Part shown: positions 27,361 through 36,099 of the stretch, in pieces
Numbering within the stretch: position 1 is the stretch's first letter
Layout: the number at the start of each line of letters is the position of its first letter
Assembly (NCBI GenBank): GCA_965232105.1
Contig: OZ246956.1
Coordinates: forward strand, 1,240,001-1,304,000
Direction of reading: 5' to 3'
Source: Multivorans sp965232105
GTDB taxonomy: Bacteria > Acidobacteriota > Thermoanaerobaculia > Multivoradales > Multivoraceae
DNA length: 64,000 nt
The notes under the pieces: model-generated
Databases searched by the model: none
Seen by the model: only the letters and a program-made list of their open reading frames with translations
What the model was told of the DNA's origin: nothing
Translations under genes and position numbers: made by a program

Positions 27361-29933
27361 CCCACTGGGTGCGCCGGCCTCCGCACCCAGTGTGGGGCCT
27401 CCTCGCCATCCTGCTCGCCCTGGCCGCGTGCGCCCCATCCCCGCCTCGCGACACCGCCCTGCCCTCGGTGCAAACCACCGCCCTCTGGCTCTTCGACGAG
27501 CCCGCCGGTCTCTACCCGAGCCACACCCTCGATGACATGTCCGACAACGACATGGTCCTCACCCTCGGCCTCGGCGCCCAGGTCGCCCGCGGCCGCTTCG
27601 GCAACGCCCTCCTGCTCGCCCCGCTCGACCCGCCGCTCGACGTGCCGCCGGCCGAAGAGAAGCCCGGCGAGTTCGGGATGGCCCGCCTGCCGACGCCCGA
27701 AGGCCGCACCGTCGAGCCCCTGAGCTGGTTCACCGCCGACTTCGCCGCTCTCATGACCTCCGGCGAGAACCACCTCCGCAAACAGGTCGGCCACAAGAAC
27801 CCCACGACGAGCGCTCTCAACCTCGGCGACTTCGATTGGACCGTCGAGTTCTGGCACTCCCCGGGCGACGTTCCGTCCGCGGCAGGGGCCGAAGCCGTCG
27901 TCTTTGAACACGGCTCCGGCCCGCGCGGCGAGAACGACATCGTCACTCGCCTCACCTGGTCCGCCGACCGCTCGCGCTTCGTCCTCGTCAACCAGCCGGC
28001 CGGCGCAGCCATCGAGATACCGACCACCACCGACACCGGCGCCGCGGGCACCGCCGCCTCGGCGACCACCGGCGCCGCCACCGACGCCGCCACCGACCCC
28101 GCCGATGCCACGCCCACCTGGCGCCACTACGCCTTCACCTACGACGCGACCGCCGACCAGCTCCGCCACTACGTCGACGGCGCTCTCCAGCCCCTGCCGC
28201 CACCTGCCACCCTCGCAGCCCTGCCAGTCGGCGACGAGGCGTACTTCACCCTCGGCACCGACGGCCTCTGGAACCACCCCCTCACCGGCCTCCTCGACGA
28301 GTTCCGCGTCAGCCGCGGCCTCGTCTACACAGCCGACTTCGACCCGCCCGCAACCTTCGCGACCCACCCCGAGCCCGTCGAACTCACAAAGGGCCCGCCG
28401 CTCCTCTTCGCCAACGACCTCGCCGACGACTCCACCGACGACGCCTCCGCCCCCCTCCAGCTCGGCACCCGCAAGCACGTCTTCATCGACGACGCCCTCC
28501 TGGCCGACACGGGCGACGCGAAGTTCACCGTCAACCCGCCGCGGCGCGCCGAGCGCGTGATCGACAACATCAAGGGCACGTTCCGCAAGCACCTCACCGT
28601 CGTCGAGGGCGACGACGGCGTCATCCGCATCTACAACTCGAGGGAAGAGGACCACCTCGCCGTCTACACCTCGACCGACGGCGTCCACTTCGACCGGCCC
28701 GACCAGGGGCGCGGCGAGATCAACGGCCACCGCAACATCGTGATCCCCGACATGGTGGGCGGCCTCGGCAACCCGTTCTGGGACCCGCAGGCGCCGCCCG
28801 CCGAGCGCTGGAAGTACCTCACGGACTACCAGCGGCGCGGCCTCTACCTCTACACCTCGGCCGATGGCTACAACTGGACGCGGCGGCGCAACATCGTCCT
28901 GCCGTTCCGGTCCGGCACCCAGAGCAGCACGTACTACGACGACCAGCGGCAGGTCTACATGGCCTACCACCGCTCCGGCATCTTCCACACGCCCGGCGGC
29001 GTGACGCAGCGCAGTTCCGTCGTGTCGGAGCACAAGGATCTGCGCGCGACCCAGCCGTTCACGCCGCTGACGCAGCAGGAGTACCTCGACCTCCGCGCCG
29101 AGTACCCGCTCCGCGATCCGCTGCCGTGGTGGGTGGACAACGGTCCGCTGACGCCGGGCGGGTTCGGCATGGAGTACCCGCACCTCTTCGACCCGACCCC
29201 GGAGGACCCGGTGGGCACCGACTTCTACCTCACCAAGGCGATGAAGTACCCCTATGCCCCCGACACCTACTTCGCCTTCCCGGTGGGCTACTTCCACTAC
29301 TACGGCGACGGGCCCGAGGCGCGCACGGTGCTGGGCCTGGAAGAGCGCGGCCTCGGGTCCGGTCCGCTCGAGTCGCAGATTGCCGTCAGCCGCAACGGGC
29401 TCGACTGGAAGCGCCACCCCGAACCGGCCTACGTAGGGATAGGCCGCCACCAGGGTCGCGACGTGGTCACCGCCTACATCGGCCACGGCATGATCCGCCG
29501 CGGCGAGGAACTCTGGCAGTACTACTTCGGCGAGACGCAGTACCACTCGCCCCACACGGAAGACCCGGACGGCCGCGGCGTCTACCGGCTCGTCCAGCGC
29601 CTCGACGGGTTCATCTCGCTCGACAGTCCGTACGGCGTCGAGACGACCGTCGTCACCCGCCCGCTTGTGTTCGAAGGCGACCGCCTGCAACTCAACGTCG
29701 ACACCGACGCGGTCGGCTACCTGCAGGTCGGCTTTCTGGACGAGCAGGGCCAACCGATCGAGGGCTACACCGTCGACGACTGCGTCTACGTCAACGGCGA
29801 CTTCATCGCGAAGGAAGTCGACTGGCTCGAGACCGGCGCCGACGTGTCGCCGCTGGCGGGCAGGACCGTCCAGGTTGTGTTCCGCATGCGCGGCGGGAAG
29901 CTCTACGCGATGCAATTCGTTGAAGGAGGATAG
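27357..29933 (+). CDS. LamG plus beta-propeller glycosidase-like lipoprotein
   Basis: 858 aa. ATG 27357 overlaps the upstream stop. The first codons (MTHWVRRPPHPVWG) come from a short repeat copy and form the positive n-region of a lipoprotein signal (LLAILLALAAC). Residues 40-335 are a LamG/concanavalin-A-like domain (FDWTVEFWHSPGDV ... GLLDEFRVSRGLVYTADFDP). The rest resembles a five-bladed GH32/GH43-type propeller (FRKHLTVVEGDDGVIRIYNS, VYTSTDGVHFDRP, YLYTSADGYNW). Catalytic acids could not be assigned, so binding or hydrolysis of a polysaccharide is inferred from fold and context. Confidence 0.72.
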   Translation: MTHWVRRPPHPVWGLLAILLALAACAPSPPRDTALPSVQTTALWLFDEPAGLYPSHTLDDMSDNDMVLTLGLGAQVARGRFGNALLLAPLDPPLDVPPAEEKPGEFGMARLPTPEGRTVEPLSWFTADFAALMTSGENHLRKQVGHKNPTTSALNLGDFDWTVEFWHSPGDVPSAAGAEAVVFEHGSGPRGENDIVTRLTWSADRSRFVLVNQPAGAAIEIPTTTDTGAAGTAASATTGAATDAATDPADATPTWRHYAFTYDATADQLRHYVDGALQPLPPPATLAALPVGDEAYFTLGTDGLWNHPLTGLLDEFRVSRGLVYTADFDPPATFATHPEPVELTKGPPLLFANDLADDSTDDASAPLQLGTRKHVFIDDALLADTGDAKFTVNPPRRAERVIDNIKGTFRKHLTVVEGDDGVIRIYNSREEDHLAVYTSTDGVHFDRPDQGRGEINGHRNIVIPDMVGGLGNPFWDPQAPPAERWKYLTDYQRRGLYLYTSADGYNWTRRRNIVLPFRSGTQSSTYYDDQRQVYMAYHRSGIFHTPGGVTQRSSVVSEHKDLRATQPFTPLTQQEYLDLRAEYPLRDPLPWWVDNGPLTPGGFGMEYPHLFDPTPEDPVGTDFYLTKAMKYPYAPDTYFAFPVGYFHYYGDGPEARTVLGLEERGLGSGPLESQIAVSRNGLDWKRHPEPAYVGIGRHQGRDVVTAYIGHGMIRRGEELWQYYFGETQYHSPHTEDPDGRGVYRLVQRLDGFISLDSPYGVETTVVTRPLVFEGDRLQLNVDTDAVGYLQVGFLDEQGQPIEGYTVDDCVYVNGDFIAKEVDWLETGADVSPLAGRTVQVVFRMRGGKLYAMQFVEGG
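27361..27400. repeat. Short inverted repeat-end pair at the start of the LamG gene
   Basis: CACTGGGTGCG and CGCACCCAGTG face each other across a short spacer. It is a collapsed version of the terminal inverted repeats seen at 16853-17034 and begins within the start codon region. Confidence 0.7.
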
Positions 29934-29937
29934 GAAG

Positions 29938-32610
29938 ATGAACAACAAAACACACTGGGTGCGCCGGCCTGCCAGCCGTGCGCCCGATGACGGGCGCACG
30001 GACTGGTTCGCGGGTGGCGCGGGTCCGCGCCACCCGGGTCCTGGCCGGCCTCAAGCGCGATGCCGCGAAGCGGCGAGCCCGAGCAAGAGCCTCCTCGTCC
30101 CCTGCATCGCGCTAGTCCTAGCCACCTTTGCCGCCGTGGCGTCCGCTACCCCCGGCCCGCAAACCACCCCCGTCGACCTCGACGCCTACACCCAGGTTCT
30201 CCACGTCTCCCCAATCGGTGACGACGCCACGGCCACCGGCACCGCCGACTCGCCCTACGCCACCATCAGCGCCGCCCTCGCCGCCGCCAGCACAACCACA
30301 AGCGCCTCTTCCAAGAGCGCCATCCTCATCGCCGTCGGCACCTACCCAACCCACAACCTCAACCTGCCCCCCAACGTCGACCTCTACGGCGGCTTCAACC
30401 CCACCTCGTCCGACTGGTCCACGAACCGCGACATCCAGGCCCACCCAACCATCCTCGACGCCCAAAACGAAGACCGCGTCCTCACAATCTCCGGCGACGC
30501 CAACACCAAGCCCCGCATCGACGGCCTCCGCATCCAGAACGGCCGCATCCGCGCCCCCGGCGGCGGCATCCTCATCGACGGCGCATCCCCCGTCCTCACC
30601 AACAACGTCTTCACCGGCAACGCCACCCTGACCCCCGAAGGCTGGGCCCCCAAGTACCTCCACGAAACCGCCCACGACGGCGGCGGCATCTACTGCCGCA
30701 ACGGCGGCGCTCCCGAGATCCGCAACAACCTGATCGCCGAGAACGGCACCGAAACCGGCCGCGGCGCCGGCATCGCCTTCGACGGCGAGTGCGACGGCCT
30801 GATCGCCGACAACGCGATCATCGCCAATATCTCTGGTGCCGCCGACACGATGCGGAGCAGCGACGGCGGCGGCATCTCCATCTTCAACTGGTCGTCGCCC
30901 GAGATCAGCGGCAACGTCGTTCTCGGCAACTGGGCGCTCAACAACAACGACGGCGGCGGTATCTTCGTCGCCTACTGGTCCTCGGCCAAGGTCCGCGACA
31001 ACGTGATCGTCGCCAACCTGGGCGGAGACGACGGCGGCGGCCTGTTCGTCGGCGGCCAGGAACACCGCTACGACGGGCCGTTCGACCCGATGCCCGCGCC
31101 TGAGGACTTCTTCGTCGAAGTGACCGGCAACCGCTTCTTCGGCAACACGAACCCCTCCGGCAACTCCAGCGCCCTGCGCATCACGATGGAGAGCCGCGGC
31201 CGGGTCGACGGCAACCTCGCCGCGCTCAACCGCGGCTTCTACCTGCAGCGGAGCGAGCTGGAGGTGACCAACAACACGATCCTCGAAAACACCCTGCTCA
31301 TCGAGACGAAGGAGGGCCTCGAGCCCACTATCTTCAGTAACAACATCGTGTCGGGCTCGCTGGAGAGCGACGGCACCGCGATCATCAGCGCGTCCCTGAT
31401 CCGCGACGGTTCCGTGGGCGAAGGCAACGAGGCTGGTCTGCCCGAGTTCCTCGACGACGGCCGGGAACTCCAGGTGCGCGCGACCTCCAGGTCCGCGGCC
31501 AGTCACCAGACCCAGATCATCGTCGCGGACCCCCTTCCGGCCGCCGACTTCGCCAACCGCGTCGTTGCCAGCCACGCCGGCTGGGGCGTTGTCCACTCCG
31601 CCTCCGGCCGCGACCTGACCCTCTGGGGCGACCTGAGTGCCGCCAGGGAGCTCCGCCTGCTGCCGACCTACCGCCAGACCACCTCGTCCCCCGGCTTCGG
31701 AAAGGGCTTCGACGCGGCCCGAGCCGCGTCCGACTACCAGCCCCAGCGCGTCAACAAGTCCATCGAGCTCCTCGAACGCGGCCAGCCCATCTACTACGAC
31801 GCCTCCACCGGCGGCTACGAAGAAGGCATGCGGATGGCCAGCACCTGGGGCGACTACATCATCTACAACGTCGAGCACGTGGCGCTCGACTTCGCAGCGC
31901 TGCGCGAGTTCATGCGCGGCCTTGTCGACGCCGGGCCCACGCCCAGCGGCCACCGGACGCCCACCGTCATCGCCTCCCTGCCCCTGCTCGGCCTCGACGA
32001 GGCGACCGTCACCGCCGGCGGCTGGATGGTCCAGCAGGCCCTGGCCCAGGGCGTCCACGGCGTCCACCTCGCCCGCGCCCGCGACCCCGAGGGAGTCAAG
32101 CGCTTCGTCCAGGCCGCCCGCTACCCGATCCACAAGCAGGCCGTCGACGTCGTGGGCGAGGGCCTGCGCGGCTGGGGCAGCCACACCTTCGCCGCCTGGG
32201 TCTGGGGCCTGAACGCCCAGGAGTACCTCCAGAAAGCCGACGTGTGGCCTCTCAACCCCGAAGGCGAGATCATGCTCGGCGTGAAGCTGGAAGACCAGCA
32301 GGCCCTCGACCGAGCCGCCGAAACCCTCTCCGTCCCCGGCCTGGCGTTCGCCGAACACGGCCCGCGCGACCTGGGACTCTCCTACGGCCACCTCGAAGGC
32401 CGCGCCGACCCGCCGCTACCCCCCGAAGTCGTCGCCGCCGGCGACATGGTGCTGGAGCTGACGAAGGAGCGGGGGATGTTCTTCCTCGACAACGTGCTGC
32501 CCGGGAACGTGACGGGGCAGCTTGACCGTGGCGTAATGATCGGCGCGGGGCGCCGGGAGGACTCGGCGGAGGTAGGGAGGGAGTACAGCGGGCGGACGAT
32601 GCCCTGGTAG
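29938..32610 (+). CDS. Exported right-handed beta-helix protein fused to a HpcH/HpaI aldolase-type domain
   Basis: 890 aa. ATG 29938 follows GGAGG. Codons 5-45 are repeat-derived, then a signal-like hydrophobic segment (LLVPCIALVLATFAAVASA). Residues about 60-510 form a parallel beta-helix (DUF1565/PbH1-like; ILIAVGTYPTHNLNLPPNVD, then GGGIYCRNGG and NNDGGGIFVAYWS coils). The C-terminal ~280 residues match HpcH/HpaI aldolases: DYIIYNVEHVALDF (equivalent of the DGEH His), QGVHGVHLARARDPEGVKRF, VQAARYP, then the metal Glu (VKLED) and Asp (GPRDLG) 26 residues apart as in HpaI. The usual substrate-binding Arg (VVRP) appears replaced (VIASLP). Confidence 0.72.
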   Translation: MNNKTHWVRRPASRAPDDGRTDWFAGGAGPRHPGPGRPQARCREAASPSKSLLVPCIALVLATFAAVASATPGPQTTPVDLDAYTQVLHVSPIGDDATATGTADSPYATISAALAAASTTTSASSKSAILIAVGTYPTHNLNLPPNVDLYGGFNPTSSDWSTNRDIQAHPTILDAQNEDRVLTISGDANTKPRIDGLRIQNGRIRAPGGGILIDGASPVLTNNVFTGNATLTPEGWAPKYLHETAHDGGGIYCRNGGAPEIRNNLIAENGTETGRGAGIAFDGECDGLIADNAIIANISGAADTMRSSDGGGISIFNWSSPEISGNVVLGNWALNNNDGGGIFVAYWSSAKVRDNVIVANLGGDDGGGLFVGGQEHRYDGPFDPMPAPEDFFVEVTGNRFFGNTNPSGNSSALRITMESRGRVDGNLAALNRGFYLQRSELEVTNNTILENTLLIETKEGLEPTIFSNNIVSGSLESDGTAIISASLIRDGSVGEGNEAGLPEFLDDGRELQVRATSRSAASHQTQIIVADPLPAADFANRVVASHAGWGVVHSASGRDLTLWGDLSAARELRLLPTYRQTTSSPGFGKGFDAARAASDYQPQRVNKSIELLERGQPIYYDASTGGYEEGMRMASTWGDYIIYNVEHVALDFAALREFMRGLVDAGPTPSGHRTPTVIASLPLLGLDEATVTAGGWMVQQALAQGVHGVHLARARDPEGVKRFVQAARYPIHKQAVDVVGEGLRGWGSHTFAAWVWGLNAQEYLQKADVWPLNPEGEIMLGVKLEDQQALDRAAETLSVPGLAFAEHGPRDLGLSYGHLEGRADPPLPPEVVAAGDMVLELTKERGMFFLDNVLPGNVTGQLDRGVMIGAGRREDSAEVGREYSGRTMPW
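29951..30084. repeat. Interspersed palindromic repeat, long form, at the start of the beta-helix gene
   Basis: CACACTGGGTGCGCCGGCC, then GCGCCCGATGACGGGCGC, the GGTGGCGCGGGTCCGCGCCACC hairpin and GATGCCGCGAAGCGGCG. It is read as THWVRRPASRAPDDGRTDWF in the gene. Confidence 0.8.
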
Positions 32611-32614
32611 CGCC

Positions 32615-33055
32615 TCAGGGCGCCGCGACGTGGGGAAGGCGCTGCATGGCCGCGTCGAACGTGTAGGCGCCGTCCAGCAGTTCGCCGTCGCTGGCCGCGG
32701 TCCGGAGCGCCTTGAACACAATCAGCGCGTCGGCGAAGCCGACTCCCCTGGCCGACCCCGACCCCGTTTCGCCTGCCGCCCCGTCCCTTCGGTAGGCGTG
32801 GAGAGCTCGCCACACGACTTGGTCATCCTCGAAGCGGATTCCCGGCTCGCTGAACAGCCGTTCAAGGACGGCCACCAGTTGAGCCTTGGGAAGTCCGTAC
32901 TTCTTGCCGGAGAGCGTCCAGATCGTCTCCACCAGGACCACATCGGTGACCAGGATCGTCTCGCCGCCGCCGAAGACGGCGTCTGCGCGATCCGCCTGCG
33001 CTTCGTCGTCCTGGAGCAGGTAGCGGAGCAGGACGCTCGTGTCGACTGCGATCAA
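32615..33055 (-). CDS. PIN-domain toxin, VapC-like
   Basis: 146 aa from TTG 33055, which overlaps the stop of the antitoxin gene (TTGA). PIN-domain acidic residues are visible in VDTSVLLRYLL, VLVETIWTLSG and GVGFADALIVFKA. It should be a ribonuclease toxin neutralised by the upstream AbrB-type protein. It ends 4 bp from the convergent end of the beta-helix gene. Confidence 0.85.
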   Translation of the reverse strand: MIAVDTSVLLRYLLQDDEAQADRADAVFGGGETILVTDVVLVETIWTLSGKKYGLPKAQLVAVLERLFSEPGIRFEDDQVVWRALHAYRRDGAAGETGSGSARGVGFADALIVFKALRTAASDGELLDGAYTFDAAMQRLPHVAAP

Positions 33056-33279
33056 GGCCTCGGCACGTCGAGTGCGCTCCGCAGCGACTCGTCGTCGCTC
33101 ATCGCCGGGTCGCCGGCGACGTGCCGCAGAAAGCCTCTGGCCGCGCCGGCCTCCTTCCGCACAATGGTGATGCGGCCGTTGGCGACGAAGCAGCGGTACT
33201 CGTCGCCGGGTTCGATGCCGACTTCCCTGCACTGAGCGATGGGGAGCGTGATCTGGCGCTTGGCGCTCACTCGCGGCAT
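33052..33279 (-). CDS. AbrB/MazE-type antitoxin, VapB-like
   Basis: 75 aa. The N-terminal swapped-hairpin DNA-binding motif VSAKRQITLPIAQCREVGIE with the PGDE turn is clear, and the C-terminal tail (DDESLRSALDV) would bind the toxin. It precedes and overlaps the PIN-domain gene, as in vapBC operons, and probably represses its own promoter. Confidence 0.85.
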   Translation of the reverse strand: MPRVSAKRQITLPIAQCREVGIEPGDEYRCFVANGRITIVRKEAGAARGFLRHVAGDPAMSDDESLRSALDVPRP

Positions 33280-33389
33280 GATTCTGTCCCTTCCCGGATG
33301 GCCGATGGGAGCGAAGGCTAGCCGTGTTCTTTACTCCGAGTCAAGCGGTAAAGAGCGCCACGGCCTCTGCCGGCACCCAAAACGGGGAA

Positions 33390-34034
33390 CTACGCGAAGA
33401 AGGCGAGCCGGACCAGGGCGGCCGCGACCGGCGCGCCAACGGCCGCCACGACGCCGACGAGGATGCCCAGCGTCCACTTCAGCGTCCGGAGTTCGCCTAG
33501 CACGCCGTCCATCTTGCCCTCCAGGCTGCCCATGCGGCCATCCATCTTGGCCTCCAGGCTGCCCATGCGGCCGTCCATCTTGCCCTCCAGGCTGCCCATG
33601 CGGCCATCCATCTTGGCCTCCAGGCTGCCGATGCGGCCGTCCATCTTGGCCTCCAGGCTGCCGATGCGCCCGTCCAGGGCGCTCATGCGGCGGTCGACGC
33701 GTGCCTCCAGGGCCTCGAACTTGGCCGTCAGCTCGAGCCGGAGCGCGTCGTTCCTCTCCCTGACCTCCTGCCGGAGAGCCTCGACGACCATGACGAGGCC
33801 ATCGATGCGTCCCTCGACCGACGCCATCCTCTCCTTCAGTTCGCCCAGACCGCTCTTGAGGATCGCAACGTCGTTCTCGTAGGCGGTCATGCTTTCGCTC
33901 GTCACCAGCCTGCTCTCCCGATCGGCGATGAGGTCGAGCAGGGCACGGGCCTGTCCGGGCGCGAAGCCAGCTTCTTCCAGTGTGCGGCAGGGGTCCCCAT
34001 GCCGGTAGTGTACTTCCGCGTTCTCTGCCGTCAC
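33390..34034 (-). CDS. Coiled-coil membrane-anchored protein with 11-residue repeats
   Basis: 214 aa. GTG 34034 is preceded by AAGGAG at about 6 nt. A helical N-terminus (ARALLDLIADRESRLVTSES) leads into a long coiled coil, five exact 11-residue units of the type MDGRMGSLEAK, and a C-terminal transmembrane segment (TLGILVGVVAAVGAPVAAAL). It resembles DUF1640/CCDC90-like tail-anchored coiled coils of unknown function. A broken paralog lies 1.7 kb away (35157-35648). Confidence 0.65.
   Translation of the reverse strand: MTAENAEVHYRHGDPCRTLEEAGFAPGQARALLDLIADRESRLVTSESMTAYENDVAILKSGLGELKERMASVEGRIDGLVMVVEALRQEVRERNDALRLELTAKFEALEARVDRRMSALDGRIGSLEAKMDGRIGSLEAKMDGRMGSLEGKMDGRMGSLEAKMDGRMGSLEGKMDGVLGELRTLKWTLGILVGVVAAVGAPVAAALVRLAFFA
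33504..33668. repeat. Five tandem 33-bp units
   Basis: Units CCGTCCATCTTGGCCTCCAG... repeat with 33-bp period and no spacers. They encode the coiled-coil units MDGRMGSLEAK/EGK. The broken paralog has one unit only, so the array expands and contracts by multiples of 33 bp, which preserves frame. Confidence 0.85.
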
Positions 34035-34232
34035 TCGGTTCTCCTTCGTTCGCTCGGGCTCGGGTCGTCCGCCGGAACCGGCGTACAATCCTCGGCTTCT
34101 GAAGACCAGGACGGGATTCAAGGCTGTTTCTTCGATGCGGCCGCAGCCGCCATCGCCGGCCGCTCGCCGGTGCTGGGACTAAGATCGTTGCGCCGTGCTA
34201 CTGATTCCGTTCCTCTCGGAACCTCTCGAGTT

Positions 34233-34961
34233 ATGCGAGACCAAGCCGCGATCCTCAGCCGGTTGCACATCCTTGTTCTCCTTTCGCTGATCGCCGCGGC
34301 GCCTGTCCTGGCGCAGATAGAGGCGACTCCGGAGGCCGAGGTGGAACGCCTGTGGGCGGAAGCGACACACTTCATCCAACTGGACCAGTTGCACGCAGCG
34401 CTAAGCGCTCTGGACCACATCGTCGAACTCAAGGCGCTCGATCCCGACCTGGAACTGCCGCCGCTCTTCTGGGCCATCCACGCGGCGGCGGCGAAGGAGG
34501 AGGGACTGGACGACGTGGCGGTCTCATCCGCGCGTCGCTATGTCGACCGGCGAAACAGCAACGCTGCCGAGCACTATGGATTCGCCCTCCGACTCGTCGT
34601 CGATGCCGATCTCGAGGCGGTACGCCTGGCCAATCCAGACCGAGAGATCCACACGCTGAATGTCGGCGGCAAGCCGGTGGAAGGCATGAAGCCGCCTGTG
34701 AGGAAGAACCCCTACTCCTATGCGCCAAGAAAGACTGCGTGGGCGCGTGAGGCGGGCGCGTACGGTGCTGCCGTGATCGGATTGGTCATCGATGAACGCG
34801 GAAGGGTGGAGCACCCGGTCATTCTCCAGAACCCCGGTTACGGACTCGGTCTGGAGGCGGCGAGGGCCGTAAAGCGGTACAAGTTCAAGCCGGCGACGCT
34901 TCACGGGGAGCCTGTAGCCGTGTACCGGATCGTGACCATCAACTTCCCTCCGTCACGTTAG
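34233..34961 (+). CDS. Periplasmic TonB C-terminal-domain (energy transducer TonB-like) protein
   Basis: 242 aa from ATG 34233. Signal peptide LHILVLLSLIAAAPVLAQ, a helical TPR-like region (LWAEATHFIQLDQLHAALSALDHIVELK), then a TonB_C-type domain (AVIGLVIDERGRVEHPVILQ, LGLEAARAVKRYKFKPATLH). It has no membrane anchor other than the signal, so it is probably a soluble periplasmic relative rather than a true energy transducer. Confidence 0.7.
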   Translation: MRDQAAILSRLHILVLLSLIAAAPVLAQIEATPEAEVERLWAEATHFIQLDQLHAALSALDHIVELKALDPDLELPPLFWAIHAAAAKEEGLDDVAVSSARRYVDRRNSNAAEHYGFALRLVVDADLEAVRLANPDREIHTLNVGGKPVEGMKPPVRKNPYSYAPRKTAWAREAGAYGAAVIGLVIDERGRVEHPVILQNPGYGLGLEAARAVKRYKFKPATLHGEPVAVYRIVTINFPPSR

Positions 34962-34978
34962 CCAATCCAGCCAGGCGT

Positions 34979-35105
34979 CTACCCCGCCGCCCTGAACGCC
35001 CAGTACGCCCGCGTCAGCCTCCCGGACGCGGGCCTCCACTGTCGCGGCAGGTCGTCGAGGTTGCTCTCGACGCGCCTCAGGAGCGCGTGAATGGACCCAA
35101 CCGCG
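34979..35105 (-). pseudogene. Fragment of YkvI-type permease C-terminal half
   Basis: Encodes TAVGSIHALLRRVESNLDDL PRQW..., nearly the same as a segment of the broken permease at 36362-36959. It has no start and ends abruptly, so it is a duplicated relic. Confidence 0.6.
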
Positions 35106-35156
35106 GTCCAGGCCTCGAGGAGGGGCGCGGCGCAGGCTGGCGCGCGAAGCGGGGAA

Positions 35157-35648
35157 CTACGCGAAGAAGGCGAGCCGGACCAGGGCGGCCGCGACCGGCG
35201 CGCCAACGGCCGCCAGGACGCCGGCGATGATGCCGAACGTCCACTTCAGCGTCCTGAGCTCGCCTTGCAGGCCGTCCATCTTGGCCTACAGGCTGCCGAT
35301 GCGGCGGTCGACGCGTGCCTCCAGGGCCTCGAACCTGGCCGTCAACTCGAGCCGGAGCGCGTCGTTCCTCTCCCTGACCTCCTGCCGGAGACCGTCGACG
35401 ACCATGACGAGGCCATCGATACGCCCCTCGACCGACGCCATCCTCACCTTCAGCTCGCCCAGATCGCTCTTGAGGATCGCAACGTCGTTCTCGTAGGCGG
35501 TCATGCTTTCGCTCGTCACCAGCCTGCTCTCCCGGTCGGCGATGAGGTCGAGCAGGGCACGGGCCTGTCCGGGCGCGAAGCCGGCTTCTTCCAGTATCCG
35601 GCAGGGATCCCCATGCCGGCAGTGTAGCTCCGCGTTCTCTGCCGTCAT
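35157..35648 (-). pseudogene. Broken paralog of the coiled-coil membrane protein
   Basis: Starts at ATG 35648 with the same protein start as the gene at 34034, but the AAGGAG ribosome site is replaced. It contains a single repeat unit in which the Glu codon is TAG (35286-35288, RIGSL stop). The downstream part, in the same frame, still encodes the membrane anchor down to 35157. One nonsense change and a lost ribosome site point to a pseudogene, unless the short 134-aa form is functional. Confidence 0.7.
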
Positions 35649-35676
35649 TCGGTTCGTGCAGCGACAGGGCGGTGGC

Positions 35677-36081
35677 CTATATATGCGCTGCACCCACGCG
35701 AAGAATGGGCGCGTCGTACCGTTCGAGGACCTTGTCGGCGGTGATAAGCGTCAGGCCCTCGATTCGGGCCTGGGCCACGAGGATGCGGTCGAACGGGTCC
35801 CGGTGATGGTGAGGGAGCGCCGCGACCGCCAAGGCATGGACCGGCGTGATGGGGAGAGCTCTCACCTGGTTCAGGCGCATACGCTCCGGCACGTACTCAG
35901 CGGGCGGTTCCGGGAGCGGCAACCTTCCGATTGCGTACTTGATGGCGATCTCCCATGCGCTGGCGGCAGACAGGAACTTCGATGACGCGGATGACTCCAG
36001 CGCAGCCAGCAGGTGTGCATCGAAGCGTTCCGGTTCTGTCTGCATCCACAGCCAGCAATGGGTGTCCAGGAGGTAGTCCAC
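35677..36081 (-). CDS. PIN-domain toxin, VapC-like
   Basis: 134 aa. PIN signature residues lie in LLDTHCWLWM, SAASAWEIAIKYAIGRL, HRDPFDRILVAQA and LTLITADKVLERYD. It pairs with the Phd-type antitoxin gene 18 bp upstream. It is predicted to be an RNA-cleaving toxin. Confidence 0.88.
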   Translation of the reverse strand: MDYLLDTHCWLWMQTEPERFDAHLLAALESSASSKFLSAASAWEIAIKYAIGRLPLPEPPAEYVPERMRLNQVRALPITPVHALAVAALPHHHRDPFDRILVAQARIEGLTLITADKVLERYDAPILRVGAAHI

Positions 36082-36099
36082 TGGTGACGTGCCGGCGCT

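Noticed and set aside
33504..33668. Regular 33-bp tandem array that looks like a CRISPR
   Set aside because: The units are contiguous with no spacers and translate as 11-residue coiled-coil units inside a gene with a good ribosome site.
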